DNA of 64,000 bases, taken from Homoserinimonas sedimenticola (GTDB lineage Bacteria > Actinomycetota > Actinomycetes > Actinomycetales > Microbacteriaceae). The stretch's first letter is position 1. Every line of letters starts with the position of its first letter. The position numbers and the translations under genes are program-made. The stretch covers positions 1,202,326 to 1,266,325 of the forward strand of contig NZ_JAPELL010000001.1 of NCBI RefSeq assembly GCF_026094475.1, written 5' to 3'. Below are positions 44,794 to 55,567 of the stretch, in pieces. The notes beneath the pieces were generated by a model. The model made no database searches. It was given only the letters and a program-made list of their open reading frames with translations, and was not told the DNA's origin.

Positions 44794-46650
44794 CTACTCC
44801 ACCGTGACGGACTTGGCGAGGTTGCGCGGCTGGTCGACATCCAGGCCCTTCGCCGACGCGAGCTCGAGCGCGAAGATCTGGAGCGGGATGACTGCGAGCA
44901 GCGGCTCGAACAGCGGGCCCGCGAGCGGCACGGGCAGCACGACATCCGCGTAGGGCAGCACGGCGGCGTCGCCCTGCTCCGCTATCGCAAGGATGCGGGC
45001 GCCGCGCGCCCGGATCTCCTGGATGTTGGAGACGACCTTCTTATGCAGCGAGTCGGGGTCGCGCGGGCTCGGCACGACGACGAAGACGGGGATGCCGGGC
45101 TCGATCAGCGCGATCGGACCGTGCTTGAGCTCGCCCGCCGCAAAGCCCTCGGCATGGATGTAGGCGATCTCCTTGAGCTTGAGCGCGCCCTCGAGCGCGA
45201 CGGGGAAGCCCACGTGGCGGCCCAGGAAGAGCACCGAGCGCGTGTCGGCCATCCATCCGGCGAGCTGCTTGATCGTGTCGTGCTCCTCGAGCACGGTCGA
45301 CATCTTGTCGGGCAGCGCCTGCAGCTCATCGACGGCCGCCGCGATCTCCTCTGCGGCAATCGTGCCGCGGGCCGTCGCGATGTGCAGGCCAAGCAGGTAC
45401 AGCGCGATCACCTGGGCCACGAAGGCCTTGGTCGACGCAACCGCGACCTCGGGGCCCGCGTGCGTGTAGATGACGGCGTCGGACTCGCGCGGAATCGTCG
45501 CGCCCTGAGTGTTGCAGACCGAGACCGTGCGGGCGCCGTTCTCGCTCGCGTACTTGACCGCCATGAGCGTGTCCATCGTCTCGCCCGACTGGCTGATCGA
45601 GACGACGAGGGTGTTCTCCGTGAGGATGGGGTCGCGATAGCGGAACTCATGCGCGAGCTCGACATCAACGGGCACGCGAGCCCACTTCTCGATCGCGTAC
45701 TTCGCAAGCATCCCCGAGTAGTTGGCGGTGCCAGCACCCACGATCACGATGCGGTCGAGCGAGCGGATGGCGTCGTCGCTGAGGCCCTCCAGTTCGTCGA
45801 GCCGCACGGCGCCGTCGACGGCACGACCGAGCAGCGTCTTCGCGACCGCCTCAGGCTCCTCGCTGATCTCCTTCGCCATGAAGCTCGACCAGCCGCCCTT
45901 CTCGGCCGCCGAAGCATCCCACGCCACCTCAAAGGCCTTCGCCTCGACCGCGTTCCCCTCGAAGTCCGTCACCGTCACGCTCTCAGGCGTGATGATCGCC
46001 AGCTGGTCCTGCCCAATCTCCATGGCCCGCTGCGTGTGCTCGACGAAGGCCGCGACATCCGAGCCCAGGAAGTTCTCGCCGTCGCCGAGCCCGATCACGA
46101 GGGGCGAGTTGCGGCGGGCGCCCACGACGACGCCGGGCTCGTCCACGTGCATGACGAGGAGCGTGAAGGCACCGTGGAGTCGGGCTACGACTGAACGAAG
46201 CGCTTCCGCCAGGTCACCCGTGCGACGGTAGGCGCGGCCCACGAGGAGCGCGGCGACCTCGCTGTCCGTCTCGCTCGTGAACTCCGTGCCGGGGTCCTCA
46301 TCGAGCAGCTCCTGCTTCAGCTCCGCGAAGTTCTCGATGATGCCGTTGTGGATGAGCGCGAGACGACCCTCATCGCCGAGGTGCGGGTGCGCGTTCGCAT
46401 CCGTAGGACCACCGTGCGTCGCCCAGCGGGTGTGCCCGATACCCGTCGCACCGTTGGCGAGCGGATGCTGCGACAGCTCGTCAGCCAGCATCTGCAACTT
46501 GCCCGCCTTCTTGCGGGTGTCAAGACCGCCGTCGGCGCCGAGAACCGCGATGCCGGCTGAGTCATAACCGCGGTACTCGAGGCGGCGCAGACCGCCCATC
46601 AGCACCTCGATGCTCTTGTCCGTACCGACGTAGCCCACGATTCCACACAT
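44794..46650 (-). CDS. glmS: Glutamine-fructose-6-phosphate aminotransferase
   Basis: First step of UDP-GlcNAc synthesis: fructose 6-phosphate plus glutamine to glucosamine 6-phosphate. The 618-residue enzyme starts MCGIVGYVG (nucleophile C2 after Met removal), has the glutaminase RWATHGGPT and ENFAELK motifs, and two SIS domains with SQSGET (about residue 355) and the C-terminal [14 protein letters not shown] at 46650; no Shine-Dalgarno, but TAGAAT lies 7 bases upstream, so a leaderless message is likely. No glmS ribozyme is seen upstream. Followed closely by acpS. Confidence 0.97.
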   Translation of the reverse strand: MCGIVGYVGTDKSIEVLMGGLRRLEYRGYDSAGIAVLGADGGLDTRKKAGKLQMLADELSQHPLANGATGIGHTRWATHGGPTDANAHPHLGDEGRLALIHNGIIENFAELKQELLDEDPGTEFTSETDSEVAALLVGRAYRRTGDLAEALRSVVARLHGAFTLLVMHVDEPGVVVGARRNSPLVIGLGDGENFLGSDVAAFVEHTQRAMEIGQDQLAIITPESVTVTDFEGNAVEAKAFEVAWDASAAEKGGWSSFMAKEISEEPEAVAKTLLGRAVDGAVRLDELEGLSDDAIRSLDRIVIVGAGTANYSGMLAKYAIEKWARVPVDVELAHEFRYRDPILTENTLVVSISQSGETMDTLMAVKYASENGARTVSVCNTQGATIPRESDAVIYTHAGPEVAVASTKAFVAQVIALYLLGLHIATARGTIAAEEIAAAVDELQALPDKMSTVLEEHDTIKQLAGWMADTRSVLFLGRHVGFPVALEGALKLKEIAYIHAEGFAAGELKHGPIALIEPGIPVFVVVPSPRDPDSLHKKVVSNIQEIRARGARILAIAEQGDAAVLPYADVVLPVPLAGPLFEPLLAVIPLQIFALELASAKGLDVDQPRNLAKSVTVE

Positions 46651-46657
46651 GCGCCCG

Positions 46658-46685
46658 ATTCTATGCCAGCGCGCATGGGCAAGAA
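46658..46685 (-). promoter_or_regulatory. Predicted glmS promoter (leaderless transcript)
   Basis: Minus strand TTCTTG-N16-TAGAAT (46680-46685 and 46658-46663). The -10 box lies 7 bases before the ATG, so the transcript would begin at or near the start codon. Confidence 0.5.
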
Positions 46686-46718
46686 CGCGCCGCCCAAGTG
46701 CCGCTAGGCTTTGGGGCG

Positions 46719-47666
46719 ATGTCCGAGCCCAGCAACGGCGCGGCCAGCAGCACCCCCTTCGTGGAGATCGAGCGTGCCGCCTGGGCCGAACTCGCCCCCG
46801 CCACACAGCTGCCGCTGACCCCGGAGGAGGTCGCGGGCTTGCGGGGACTCGGCGACACCCTCGACGTCGACGAGGTCTCCGATGTCTACCTGCCGCTCAG
46901 TCGGCTCATCAACCTCTACGCGGTCGGAGCGCGCGAGCTGCACTCCGCGACAAGCGCCTTCCTCGGTGAGCGCTCCCCCAGCACACCCTTCGTCATCGGA
47001 GTCGCCGGCTCGGTCGCGGTCGGCAAATCGACGATCGCGAGGCTCCTGCGCGTGCTTCTCGCCCGCTGGGAATCGACGCCGCGGGTCGCCCTCTTCACGA
47101 CCGACGGCTTCCTGCACCCCAACGCGGAGCTGAAGCGGCGCGGCCTCATGGAACGCAAGGGCTTCCCCGAGTCCTACGACCGCCGCGGGCTACTGCGCTT
47201 CGTCACCCAGATCAAGAGTGGGGCCGCGGAGGTGCGCGCGCCCGTCTACTCCCACCTCAGCTACGACATCATCCCGGGCGCCGAGGTCGTGGTTCGCAGG
47301 CCCGACATCCTCATCGTCGAGGGTCTCAACGTGCTGCAGCCGCCGCAGCCGGGTCACACGCTCGCCGTGAGTGACCTCTTCGATTTCAGCATCTATGTGG
47401 ATGCTCGCACTGGGGACATCACGCGCTGGTACGAGGAGCGCTTCCTCAAGCTGCAACGGGGAGCCTTCGCCGACCCCGAGTCCTACTTCCACCGCTACGC
47501 CTCACTCGACGAGCAGCAGGCGCGCGAGACCGCCTCGGGCATCTGGAACCGCATCAACCTGCCCAACCTGACCGAGAACATCCTGCCGACGCGGTCGCGC
47601 GCAACCCTCGTGCTGCGCAAGGACGAGACCCACTCGGTGCAGAAGATACTGCTGCGCAAGATCTGA
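46719..47666 (+). CDS. coaA: Pantothenate kinase type I
   Basis: First step of CoA synthesis. The 315-residue protein has Walker [10 protein letters not shown] (97-105), FTTDGFLHP with the catalytic Asp, RKGFPESYD and [11 protein letters not shown] at 46719 fits family length; a GTG at 46698 gives 7 extra residues. TAGGCT lies 8 bases upstream, and there is no clear ribosome site, so it may be leaderless. Divergent from glmS, 68 bases apart. Confidence 0.96.
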   Translation: MSEPSNGAASSTPFVEIERAAWAELAPATQLPLTPEEVAGLRGLGDTLDVDEVSDVYLPLSRLINLYAVGARELHSATSAFLGERSPSTPFVIGVAGSVAVGKSTIARLLRVLLARWESTPRVALFTTDGFLHPNAELKRRGLMERKGFPESYDRRGLLRFVTQIKSGAAEVRAPVYSHLSYDIIPGAEVVVRRPDILIVEGLNVLQPPQPGHTLAVSDLFDFSIYVDARTGDITRWYEERFLKLQRGAFADPESYFHRYASLDEQQARETASGIWNRINLPNLTENILPTRSRATLVLRKDETHSVQKILLRKI

Positions 47667-47677
47667 GGCTGCGCAGC

Positions 47678-49042
47678 TCAGTCGGCGAGCTGTTCGCGGA
47701 CGACGGCGGCGAGTTCATCCGCCGCGCGCTGGGCAGTCTCCTCGTCGGCCGCCTCCACCATGACCCGCACCATAGGCTCGGTGCCGGAAGGGCGCAGGAG
47801 CACGCGCCCCGTATCGCCGAGCCGGTCCTCCCACTCGGCGACAGCGCGAGAGATCACCTCGTTGCCGGTCAGCCGGCTGCGATCGACGCCCTTCACATTG
47901 ACCATGACCTGCGGGTACACGGTCATGACGGAGGCGAGCTCCGCAAGCGACTTGCCCGTGCGCGAGATCTCCGCCGCGAGTTGCAGTCCCGTGAGGATGC
48001 CATCACCCGTCGTCGCGTGGTCGCTCATGATCACGTGCCCCGACTGCTCGCCGCCCAGGTTGAAGCCGCGGGCATCCATCTCCTCGAGCACGTAGCGGTC
48101 ACCGACCGCCGTCAGCACCATCGAGATGCCGTGCTCCTCCATCGCGAGACGAAGCCCCAGATTGCTCATCACGGTCGCCACGAGTGTGTCCTGCTTGAGC
48201 AGGCCCCGCTCCTTGAGGGAGAGCGCGAGGATCGCCATGATCTGGTCGCCGTCGACAACGGCCCCCGTGTGGTCGACCGCAAGGCAACGGTCGGCGTCGC
48301 CGTCGTGTGCGATTCCGAGGTCTGCCCTGTGCGCGACAACCGCCTCCGCGAGACGATCGATGTGCGTCGAGCCGACGCCGTCGTTGATGTTGAAGCCGTC
48401 GGGGTCCGCACCGATGACGGTGACGCGGGCGCCGGCATCCGTGAACACCTGGGGGGAGACGCCGGAGGCGGCGCCGTGGGCGCAGTCGAGCACGATGTGC
48501 AGGCCGTCCAGACGCGCCGGGAGGGTCGACAGCAGGTGCAGCACGTAGCGGTCCTCGGCATCGGAGAACCGGCGGATGCGCCCCACCTCGACTCCCGTCG
48601 GCGCGAGCTTCTCACCATTCGTGTAGGCCTCGGCGATACGGTCCTCAACGATGTCGGGCAGCTTGACGCCGCCCACAGCGAAGATCTTGATGCCGTTGTC
48701 GTCCGCAGGATTGTGCGAGGCCGAGATCATGACCCCGAAGTCGGCGCGAATGTCGGCGATGAGGAAGGCCGCGGCGGGAGTCGGGATGACCCCCGCATCC
48801 AACACGTCGACCCCCGAACTCGCGAATCCCGCGGCGACAGCCGCAGCGATGAATTCGCCCGAGATTCGGGGGTCACGTGCAATCACGGCGACGGGACGGC
48901 GGCCCGAGGCGCGCCGCCCGTCGGCGACACGACCCTTGCCCAGCACAACAGCAGCCGACTGGGCCAGCCCGAGGGCAAGTTCGACCGTCAGATCCCGGTT
49001 CGCAAGGCCCCGAACACCGTCGGTGCCGAACAGCCGCGCCAT
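47678..49042 (-). CDS. glmM: Phosphoglucosamine mutase
   Basis: Converts glucosamine 6-phosphate to glucosamine 1-phosphate. The 454-residue protein starts [11 protein letters not shown], has the phosphoserine loop [12 protein letters not shown] with S109, the metal loop DGDADR and the C-terminal [14 protein letters not shown] at 49042 with GAAGAG upstream. Convergent with coaA and 25 bases after rpsI. Confidence 0.97.
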   Translation of the reverse strand: MARLFGTDGVRGLANRDLTVELALGLAQSAAVVLGKGRVADGRRASGRRPVAVIARDPRISGEFIAAAVAAGFASSGVDVLDAGVIPTPAAAFLIADIRADFGVMISASHNPADDNGIKIFAVGGVKLPDIVEDRIAEAYTNGEKLAPTGVEVGRIRRFSDAEDRYVLHLLSTLPARLDGLHIVLDCAHGAASGVSPQVFTDAGARVTVIGADPDGFNINDGVGSTHIDRLAEAVVAHRADLGIAHDGDADRCLAVDHTGAVVDGDQIMAILALSLKERGLLKQDTLVATVMSNLGLRLAMEEHGISMVLTAVGDRYVLEEMDARGFNLGGEQSGHVIMSDHATTGDGILTGLQLAAEISRTGKSLAELASVMTVYPQVMVNVKGVDRSRLTGNEVISRAVAEWEDRLGDTGRVLLRPSGTEPMVRVMVEAADEETAQRAADELAAVVREQLAD

Positions 49043-49067
49043 CCGCTCTTCCGTGACTGAAAGAGGA

Positions 49068-49553
49068 TCAGCGCTTGGAGAACTGCGACGCCTTGCGGGC
49101 CTTCTTGAGACCGGCCTTCTTGCGCTCGATGACGCGAGCGTCGCGCGTGAGGAACCCGGCCTTCTTGAGGGTCGGACGGTTGTTCTCGCGGTCGACCTCG
49201 TTGAGCGAACGGGCGATCGCGAGACGCAGGGCGCCCGCCTGGCCCGAGGGGCCGCCACCCGTGATCTTGGCGGTCACGTCGTAGCTGCCGAGAAGGTCGA
49301 GCACCTTGAAGGGGTCGTTGATGAGCTGCTGGTGCAGCTTGTTGGGGAAGTAGTCCGCGAGTTCACGGCCATTGACCGTGAAGTTGCCGTTGCCCGGGAC
49401 GATGCGCACGCGGGCGATGGCCTGCTTGCGACGGCCCACGGCCGCACCGGGAACATTGAGGACGGCGCGTGGGGCCTTGGGGGCCTCCGACGCGGGGGTC
49501 TCGGTCGTGAAGCTCTCGGGAGCCTGCTCGATGGAGTCTGCGATCTTCGCCAT
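49068..49553 (-). CDS. rpsI: 30S ribosomal protein S9
   Basis: Small-subunit protein whose C-terminal tail reaches the P-site tRNA. The 161-residue product has a non-conserved N-terminal extension of about 38 residues (Ala/Glu/Pro-rich) before [15 protein letters not shown] and ends [12 protein letters not shown]. Follows rplM by 32 bases in the rplM-rpsI pair. Confidence 0.97.
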   Translation of the reverse strand: MAKIADSIEQAPESFTTETPASEAPKAPRAVLNVPGAAVGRRKQAIARVRIVPGNGNFTVNGRELADYFPNKLHQQLINDPFKVLDLLGSYDVTAKITGGGPSGQAGALRLAIARSLNEVDRENNRPTLKKAGFLTRDARVIERKKAGLKKARKASQFSKR

Positions 49554-49585
49554 GTCTTCGAAATCCTTGCTTTCTACGGCCGGCG

Positions 49586-50032
49586 CTACTGCGCGACCTG
49601 GCCGAGGGTGTAGGTCTTGGGCTGCTGGGCAGCGTGGGGGTGCTCGGGGCCCGAGTAGACCTTGAGCTTCGCGAGCTGGGCGCGACCGATCGAGTTCTTC
49701 GGGAGCATGCCGCGGATGGCCTTCTCAACCGCGCGCTCGGGGCGCTTCTCGAGCAGCTCCGAGTAGTTCGTGGCCTTGAGGCCGCCCGGGTAGCCCGAGT
49801 GACGGTAGGCCTTCTTCTGCTCGAGCTTCGTGCCCGTCAGCGCGACCTTGTCGGCGTTGATGATGATGACGAAGTCGCCCATGTCCATGTGGGGAGCGAA
49901 CGTCGCCTTGTGCTTGCCGCGCAGGAGCGTCGCCGCGTGGCTGGCGAGGCGGCCCAGAACGACGTCAGTCGCGTCGATGACGAGCCATTCGCGCTGGACG
50001 TCATTAGGCGTGGGAGAGAAGGTGCGAGTCAC
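49586..50032 (-). CDS. rplM: 50S ribosomal protein L13
   Basis: Early-assembly large-subunit protein. The 148-residue product starts at GTG 50032 ([11 protein letters not shown]), the start usual in actinobacteria, and carries [18 protein letters not shown] and RLMPKNS-type [19 protein letters not shown]. The upstream frame to 50170 is leader. A strong promoter lies 138 bases upstream; no clear Shine-Dalgarno is visible. Confidence 0.97.
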   Translation of the reverse strand: MTRTFSPTPNDVQREWLVIDATDVVLGRLASHAATLLRGKHKATFAPHMDMGDFVIIINADKVALTGTKLEQKKAYRHSGYPGGLKATNYSELLEKRPERAVEKAIRGMLPKNSIGRAQLAKLKVYSGPEHPHAAQQPKTYTLGQVAQ

Positions 50033-50169
50033 AGTAGTGCTGCTTTCTGATCGAGTGAGGTGTTCGTGAATCCCACTCCGGTGGCGGTTGTCGCGGTGAC
50101 ACCACGAGAACAGGCCGGTGGAGGGCTCATGATCGGATGTCGCGCACGAGACGCAGACACCAAGGGTCA

Positions 50170-50198
50170 ACTCTAGCCGAAGGCATCCGCCCGGTCAA
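50170..50198 (-). promoter_or_regulatory. Predicted rplM-rpsI promoter
   Basis: Minus strand TTGACC-N17-TAGAGT. The 15 bases just past the -10 (50154-50168) are identical to those past the infA -10 at the same spacing, which supports both. Confidence 0.7.
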
Positions 50199-50204
50199 TT
50201 TCAC

Positions 50205-51110
50205 TCAGTCGAGCGGCTCCCGACGGGCGCGGGTCTGCTCGGCTCGGGCCGCGAGTTCCTCGTCGGCGGGGTAGCCCACCTCGAGGAGCGTGAGCCCCTT
50301 CGCCGGCATGACCTTGAACTCGCTGACCCGCGCGCGCTCGGCGAGAATCCCCCCGACGCGCTCGACCGACAGCGCGCCCTGCCCCGCCGAGACGCACGCG
50401 CCCACAAGCGAGCGCACCATACTGTGGCAGAACGCATCCGCCTGCACCGTCGCGATCAGAACACCATCGGGGTCCCGCCGCCACGAAAACTCCTGCAGAG
50501 TGCGAACGGTCGTCGCCCCCGCCTGCGGCGGCCGGCAGTACGCCGCGAAATCGTGCAAGCCGAGCAGCTCGGCCGCCGCATCATTCATGCGCGCCTCGTC
50601 GAGCGCCGCCGGGTACCACACCGTGTTGTGCCGCACGAGCGGATTTCGGGCGACGGAAGCATCGCCCACGCGGTACTCGTACCGCCTCCAGACCGGCGAG
50701 AACCGCGCGTCGAAACCCTCTGCGGCCAGGGAGCTACGCCGGATCACAATGTCGCTGTCGAGGCCGAGGATGCCGTTGATGCGACGCGCGAGCGCCTCCG
50801 CTCCCTGCACGGGCTTCTTGGAGCCCTGCCGGTGCCGCGAGAGAGCCGCCGCCTGCTCCTCCGTCAGATCCAGATGGGCGACCTGCCCTGTCGCGTGGAC
50901 CCCCGCATCCGTTCGCCCGGCGACGATGAGACGCGGCGCGGGCGGATGCCTCCGCAGCAGCACGGCGAGCGCCCCCTCGATCTCCCCCTGCACGGTTCGC
51001 AGGCCGCGCTGCCTCGCCCAGCCGCTGAAGGCGGTGCCGTCGTACGCGATGTCGAGGCGGATGCGGGTTCCGGATGCTGCGGGCGGGGGTGCTGCCGTCT
51101 GCGAATCCAC
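50205..51110 (-). CDS. truA: tRNA pseudouridine(38-40) synthase TruA
   Basis: Isomerises U38, U39 and U40 in the tRNA anticodon stem. The 301-residue protein has the catalytic Asp D68 in AGRTDAGVHATGQ, DGTAFSGW near the N terminus and FLWHMVR-equivalent FCHSMVRSLVG. An insertion near residue 90-105 (Lys-containing) is longer than in E. coli. It is divergent from the acyltransferase gene with 32 bases between the starts. Confidence 0.95.
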   Translation of the reverse strand: MDSQTAAPPPAASGTRIRLDIAYDGTAFSGWARQRGLRTVQGEIEGALAVLLRRHPPAPRLIVAGRTDAGVHATGQVAHLDLTEEQAAALSRHRQGSKKPVQGAEALARRINGILGLDSDIVIRRSSLAAEGFDARFSPVWRRYEYRVGDASVARNPLVRHNTVWYPAALDEARMNDAAAELLGLHDFAAYCRPPQAGATTVRTLQEFSWRRDPDGVLIATVQADAFCHSMVRSLVGACVSAGQGALSVERVGGILAERARVSEFKVMPAKGLTLLEVGYPADEELAARAEQTRARREPLD

Positions 51111-51142
51111 AGCCCGAGTCTACGAGCCGCGGCTACCATCGG

Positions 51143-53062
51143 ATGGCCATGACCGCGACACCCAGCACCACCGAGCTCTCCCCTGCGAGCGCTCCCCGCG
51201 GAACCCGATTCGGCGGACTGGACGGCCTCCGTGCGATCGCCGTCATCCTCGTCATCGTGTACCACCTCGGGTCTGAGGCGCTTCCGGGCGGCTTCCTCGG
51301 CGTCGACCTCTTCTTCGTCATCAGCGGCTTCCTCATCACCTCGCTGCTGCTGCGTGAGAAGGAGCGCAACGGTCGCATCCGTTTGGGCGATTTCTGGCGG
51401 CGGCGCGCACGGCGCCTCCTCCCTGCCATCGCCCTCGTCGTGCTCGTCTGCTCGAGTGCCGCGCTCATCATCGGGGGCGACGTGCTCATCGGCTTGGGGG
51501 TGCAGGTGCTCGGTGCCGCAACCTTCAGCAGCAACTGGCTCGCCCTCGCCGCGAACCAGGGCTACTTCGACGAGGCGACCCCCGAGATCTTCAAGAACCT
51601 GTGGTCCCTCGCGGTCGAGGAACAGTTCTACCTGCTCTGGCCCCTCCTGCTGCTGCTCGTTCTCCTGGTGCCCCGGCGCCGGATGAGGGTCGGCCTGCTC
51701 CTCGCCGCCGCACTCGCCTCCGCGGTCGCGATGACGCTCCTCGCCGACCCGCTCGGCGACCCCACCCGCGCCTACTTCGGAACCGACACCCACAGCTTCG
51801 GTCTCGCTCTCGGCGCCGCTCTCGCCCTCGGCGCCCACGCCCTCCCGCAAGGCAGGGAACGCGGAAGGCGGACCCTTCAACTCGCCGGCACCGCATCCCT
51901 CGCCGTCATCATCGCCGCCTCCGCCGTACTGCACGACGACTCGCCCCTCACCTACCGTGGCGGGCTCGCGGCCGTCTCGGCCCTCGCCGTCGTCACGATC
52001 CTCGCCACGATCCAGCCGGGATCCCCTCTCGCCCGCGCGCTCGACGTGCGCCCGCTCGCGTGGGTCGGCGAACGATCCTACGGCCTCTACCTCTGGCACT
52101 GGCCCGTCCACGTGCTCGTCGTCGTGGCAACCGCGGAGTGGAACCACGACCCCCTCGGCCAATGGGCTGTTCCCGCGATCTCCCTCGCACTCACGGTCGG
52201 CGCCGCTCAGTTCTCCTATGTGCTCATCGAACGGCCCGTGCGCATGCTCGGCTTTCGCGGCGCCGCACGCAGCGCCTGGCGAGCAGTCGCCGACTCGGGC
52301 GGTGCGGCGAAGGCACGGCGTACGGCGCTGGTCGTGGCATCCGCCCTCGCCGTTGTCGTCCTCGTCGCGGCCACCGCCACTGCGATCAGGGCCGACCCCG
52401 GCAGCGGAAGCGTTCAGCGGCAGATCGAGGCAGGCCAGAACGCCATCGAGGATGCTACGCCCGGTGCCCCCTCGCAGAGCCCAGCCCCCGACGGCACCGC
52501 GCCCGACAACTACGAAGCGGCGCCCGAGATCCCCGGCGGCGACCAGATCAGCGCCATCGGCGACTCCGTGATGCTCGCCTCCGCGACCTCCCTGCAGCAG
52601 GTGTTCCCCGGCATCGACATCGACGCCGCCGTCTCCCGCCAGTTCTCGAGCGCACCCGAACTCATCCGCGCCCGGCTCGCCGCCGGGACGCTGCGCCCCA
52701 TCGTGCTGCTGGGCCTCGGCACCAACGGCCCAGTCGATGCAGGGACCCTCACCGAGGTGCGCGAGCTGCTCGGCACGGAACACCAGCTGGTGCTCGTCAA
52801 CGTCTACGCCCCGCGCTCCTGGACGGAAGGCGTCAACGGGACGCTCACCTCGTTCGCGCAGCAGTTCCGCGATGTGGAGCTCGCCAACTGGCGCGACTCG
52901 ATCGCCCCGCAGCTCCAACTCCTCGCGAGGGACAAAATCCACCCCGGGGATGCGGGCGGGCTCGTCTATGCCGCCGCTGTCGAGGACGCGCTCCAGCGAC
53001 TCGCGGAACTGCCCCCCGTCGTCGGACCCCGCGACTACGGGCTCGCACCCCAGCCGGTCTAG
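51143..53062 (+). CDS. Acyltransferase-3 protein with SGNH-type C-terminal domain
   Basis: Membrane O-acyltransferase of the OafA/YrhL kind that modifies cell-surface polysaccharide or peptidoglycan. The 639-residue protein has the acyltransferase-3 start (RFGGLDGLRAIAVILVIVYH with the conserved His), FISGFLIT and WSLAVEEQFYLLWP motifs and about ten helices; then a Pro/Asp-rich linker (about 435-475) and a secreted SGNH-like domain from SAIGDSVMLAS (Ser nucleophile) to a DKIHPGDAGG Asp/His pair. ATG at 51143 or 51149. The acyl group and acceptor are unknown. Confidence 0.88.
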   Translation: MAMTATPSTTELSPASAPRGTRFGGLDGLRAIAVILVIVYHLGSEALPGGFLGVDLFFVISGFLITSLLLREKERNGRIRLGDFWRRRARRLLPAIALVVLVCSSAALIIGGDVLIGLGVQVLGAATFSSNWLALAANQGYFDEATPEIFKNLWSLAVEEQFYLLWPLLLLLVLLVPRRRMRVGLLLAAALASAVAMTLLADPLGDPTRAYFGTDTHSFGLALGAALALGAHALPQGRERGRRTLQLAGTASLAVIIAASAVLHDDSPLTYRGGLAAVSALAVVTILATIQPGSPLARALDVRPLAWVGERSYGLYLWHWPVHVLVVVATAEWNHDPLGQWAVPAISLALTVGAAQFSYVLIERPVRMLGFRGAARSAWRAVADSGGAAKARRTALVVASALAVVVLVAATATAIRADPGSGSVQRQIEAGQNAIEDATPGAPSQSPAPDGTAPDNYEAAPEIPGGDQISAIGDSVMLASATSLQQVFPGIDIDAAVSRQFSSAPELIRARLAAGTLRPIVLLGLGTNGPVDAGTLTEVRELLGTEHQLVLVNVYAPRSWTEGVNGTLTSFAQQFRDVELANWRDSIAPQLQLLARDKIHPGDAGGLVYAAAVEDALQRLAELPPVVGPRDYGLAPQPV

Positions 53063-53195
53063 CGATCGCCGTCCGAGCTGCTGCAGCCCGTGTCCTGGTC
53101 CGCTCCTGCGGTCCGCGATGCCGAGAGTTGCCCAAGCCGGGGCTTCCGCGGGCGCGACCAAGTCCCGAAGTGGGTGACGCGGCCCCGGGAACGAC

Positions 53196-53225
53196 GAAGG
53201 CCCCGCTCAATGAGCGGGGCCGTCG
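53196..53225 (-). terminator. Terminator of the alpha operon (after rplQ)
   Basis: GGCCCCGCTCAATGAGCGGGGCC is a perfect stem with a small loop at 53199-53221, 12 bases past the rplQ stop. Minus-strand sequence after it is CTTCGTCGTT. Confidence 0.75.
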
Positions 53226-53236
53226 TTGTGGTGGTG

Positions 53237-53857
53237 CTACTTCTTGCGCTGGTTGCCGGAGCCCTCGGGGCCGGCGCCCTGCGGGGTGCCTGCGGTCGCG
53301 TCAATCGCGGCCTCATTGCTCGCCTCGATGGATGCCTCGTTCGCGGGAGCAGCCGTCGCCTCGACCGGAACCTCGGTCGCGGGCGTCTCCTCGGTGACGT
53401 CGCCCGTCTCCTCGGCACCCGTCTCGTCGGCGGGCTCCTCCGCTGCGGGCGCCTCGGCCTTGGCAGGCTTGTCCGCCTTGGGCTTCGGCTTGGCGTTGAC
53501 GGGCTCGAGCACGAGCTCGATCTGCACCATCGACGCGTTGTCACCCTTGCGGAAGCCGAGCTTCGTGATGCGGGTGTAGCCGCCGTCGCGCTCAGCGACG
53601 AGGGGCGCGATCTCCGTGAAGAGCTCGTGCACGACGCTCTTGTCGCGGATGACGCTCAGCACGCGGCGGCGCGAGGCGAGGTCGCCGCGCTTCGCGAACG
53701 TGATCAGGCGCTCGGCGACGGGACGCAGGCGCTTGGCCTTCGTCTCGGTCGTCTTGATGCTCTTGTGCGTGAACAGGGCAGCCGCAAGGTTGGCGAGCAG
53801 CATGCGCTCGTGAGCGGGGCCGCCTCCCAGGCGGGGACCCTTGGTGGGCTTAGGCAT
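53237..53857 (-). CDS. rplQ: 50S ribosomal protein L17 with C-terminal extension
   Basis: Large-subunit protein. Residues 1-120 are the usual L17 ([28 protein letters not shown]-type region). Residues from about 120 to 206 form a Glu/Ala/Thr/Pro-rich tail that ordinary L17 lacks, ending NQRKK. Last gene of the rpmJ-rpsM-rpsK-rpoA-rplQ unit. Confidence 0.96.
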   Translation of the reverse strand: MPKPTKGPRLGGGPAHERMLLANLAAALFTHKSIKTTETKAKRLRPVAERLITFAKRGDLASRRRVLSVIRDKSVVHELFTEIAPLVAERDGGYTRITKLGFRKGDNASMVQIELVLEPVNAKPKPKADKPAKAEAPAAEEPADETGAEETGDVTEETPATEVPVEATAAPANEASIEASNEAAIDATAGTPQGAGPEGSGNQRKK

Positions 53858-53919
53858 TTTCTAGATCTCCAGTATTCAAAAAGGGGGTGTCAGGCAAGCA
53901 GGCGACGAACCCGACGCAG

Positions 53920-54915
53920 CTAGTTGCTGCCCTCGACGTCGTCGTAGCCGCTGTAGAAGTGAGCGCCGTCGAAGCCGGGCACGGCATCCTTCAGCGAGAG
54001 TCCCATCTCCACGAGCTTGTCCTTGACCTCATCCACCGACTTCTGACCGAAGTTGCGGATGTTCATGAGCTGGGTCTCCGAGAGGGCGACCAGTTCACTC
54101 ACGTTGTTGATGCCCTCACGCTTGAGGCAGTTGTAGCTGCGCACCGAGAGGTCGAGATCCTCGATGGGCATGCTCAGCTCGGTCGAGAGCACGGCGTCGA
54201 CCGGCGCGGGACCGATCTCGATGCCCTCGGCGGCCGAGTTGAGCTCGCGGGCGAGGCCGAAGAGTTCGGTGAGGGTGCGACCGGCGGACGCGATGGCGTC
54301 GCGCGGGCTGATCGCGGGCTTCGTCTCGACATCGACGACGAGACGGTCGAAGTCGGTGCGCTCACCGGCACGCGTCGCCTCGACGCGGTAGGTGACCTTG
54401 AGCACGGGCGAGTAGATCGAGTCGATCGGGATCTGGCCCGCCTCGCTGAACTCGTTGCGGTTCTGCGTGGCCGAGACATAGCCGCGGCCGCGCTCGATCG
54501 TGAGCTCGAGCTCGAACTTCGCCTTGTCGTTGAGCGTCGCGATGAGCAGCTCGGGGTTGTGGATCTCCACGCCGGCGGGAGCCGAGATGTCGGCGGCGGT
54601 GACCTGGCCGGCACCCTGCTTGCGCAGGTAGGCGGTGATGGGCTCGTCGTGCTCGCTCGAGACGACCAGCTGCTTGATGTTGAGGATGATCTCGGTGACA
54701 TCCTCCTTCACACCGGCGACCGTGCTGAACTCGTGCAGCACACCGTCGATGCGGATGCTCGTGACGGCGGCACCCGGGATCGACGAGAGGAGGGTGCGGC
54801 GGAGAGAGTTTCCGAGGGTGTAGCCGAAGCCGGGCTCAAGCGGCTCGATCACGAAGCGTGAACGGAACTCGGAGATGTTCTCTTCGGAAAGAGTGGGGCG
54901 CTGTGCAATGAGCAC
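53920..54915 (-). CDS. rpoA: RNA polymerase alpha subunit
   Basis: Assembles RNA polymerase and binds promoter DNA and activators through its C-terminal domain. The 331-residue protein has the dimerisation motif [15 protein letters not shown], the IERGRGY region, and the C-terminal HhH domain ([26 protein letters not shown]). GTG at 54915 with AAAGGA upstream; the frame's earlier Met is not credible. Preceded by a palindromic repeat in the gap to rpsK. Confidence 0.97.
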   Translation of the reverse strand: MLIAQRPTLSEENISEFRSRFVIEPLEPGFGYTLGNSLRRTLLSSIPGAAVTSIRIDGVLHEFSTVAGVKEDVTEIILNIKQLVVSSEHDEPITAYLRKQGAGQVTAADISAPAGVEIHNPELLIATLNDKAKFELELTIERGRGYVSATQNRNEFSEAGQIPIDSIYSPVLKVTYRVEATRAGERTDFDRLVVDVETKPAISPRDAIASAGRTLTELFGLARELNSAAEGIEIGPAPVDAVLSTELSMPIEDLDLSVRSYNCLKREGINNVSELVALSETQLMNIRNFGQKSVDEVKDKLVEMGLSLKDAVPGFDGAHFYSGYDDVEGSN

Positions 54916-55031
54916 GTGTTTTCCTTTCGGCAAAGTGTCCGCTATTTGACACTGTGGCGTTGATGGCGCTGCGGCGATCGACGGTGGCTGACCCGCCGGT
55001 GGAGCGTTATGAAGTTGTGGGTGCTTCCGCG

Positions 55032-55114
55032 GGTTGAGTAGGCCGGTTACGGACGTATCGAAACCCTGCGCTCAGGCCTGGGGTTTCGATACGACGCTGC
55101 CCGCCTACTCAACC
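55032..55114. repeat. Palindromic repeat in the rpsK-rpoA gap
   Basis: Nested inverted repeat: inner arms CGTATCGAAACCC (55054-55066) and GGGTTTCGATACG (55081-55093), outer arms GGTTGAGTAGG (55032-55042) and CCTACTCAACC (55104-55114). It would form a long stem in the alpha-operon mRNA. I recall similar GGTTTCGATACG/CTCAACC sequences as common intergenic repeats of Microbacteriaceae, but this is unverified. Confidence 0.75.
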
Positions 55115-55124
55115 AGCGGAGAGG

Positions 55125-55523
55125 TCAGACGCGGCGACGCTTGGGCGGGCGGCAACCGTTGTGCGCCTGCGGCGTCACATCGTTGATGCTGCCGACCTCG
55201 AGGCCAGCGGCCTGAAGCGAACGGATCGCGGTCTCACGACCCGAACCCGGACCCTTCACGAACACGTCAACCTTCTTGACGCCGTGCTCCTGCGCCTGAC
55301 GCGCGGCCGACTCGGCCGACATCTGCGCGGCGTAGGGCGTGGACTTGCGCGAGCCCTTGAAACCGACGACGCCCGACGAGGACCAGCTGAGAACAGCACC
55401 CGTGGGGTCGGTGATCGTCACGATCGTGTTGTTGAACGTCGACTTGATGTGGGCCTGACCCACGGCGACGTTCTTCTTCTCCTTGCGGCGCGGCTTGCGC
55501 GCTGCGGACTTCGGTGTAGCCAA
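55125..55523 (-). CDS. rpsK: 30S ribosomal protein S11
   Basis: Small-subunit platform protein. The 132-residue product has [37 protein letters not shown] (in parts) and the C-terminal [15 protein letters not shown] at 55523 with AGGAG upstream. Separated from rpsM by about 44 bases. Confidence 0.98.
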   Translation of the reverse strand: MATPKSAARKPRRKEKKNVAVGQAHIKSTFNNTIVTITDPTGAVLSWSSSGVVGFKGSRKSTPYAAQMSAESAARQAQEHGVKKVDVFVKGPGSGRETAIRSLQAAGLEVGSINDVTPQAHNGCRPPKRRRV

Positions 55524-55567
55524 TGTCTTCTCCTAGAACCTGTATGGCGATGCCAGCCGGGCGGCTG

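Noticed and set aside
46651-46718. glmS ribozyme upstream of glmS
   Set aside because: Only 68 bases to the divergent coaA, and a -10 box stands 7 bases from the start codon, leaving no room for a leader.
50864-53161. 765-residue open frame opposite the acyltransferase and truA
   Set aside because: Fully shadows the plus-strand acyltransferase-3 gene and truA; no recognisable domain or start signal.
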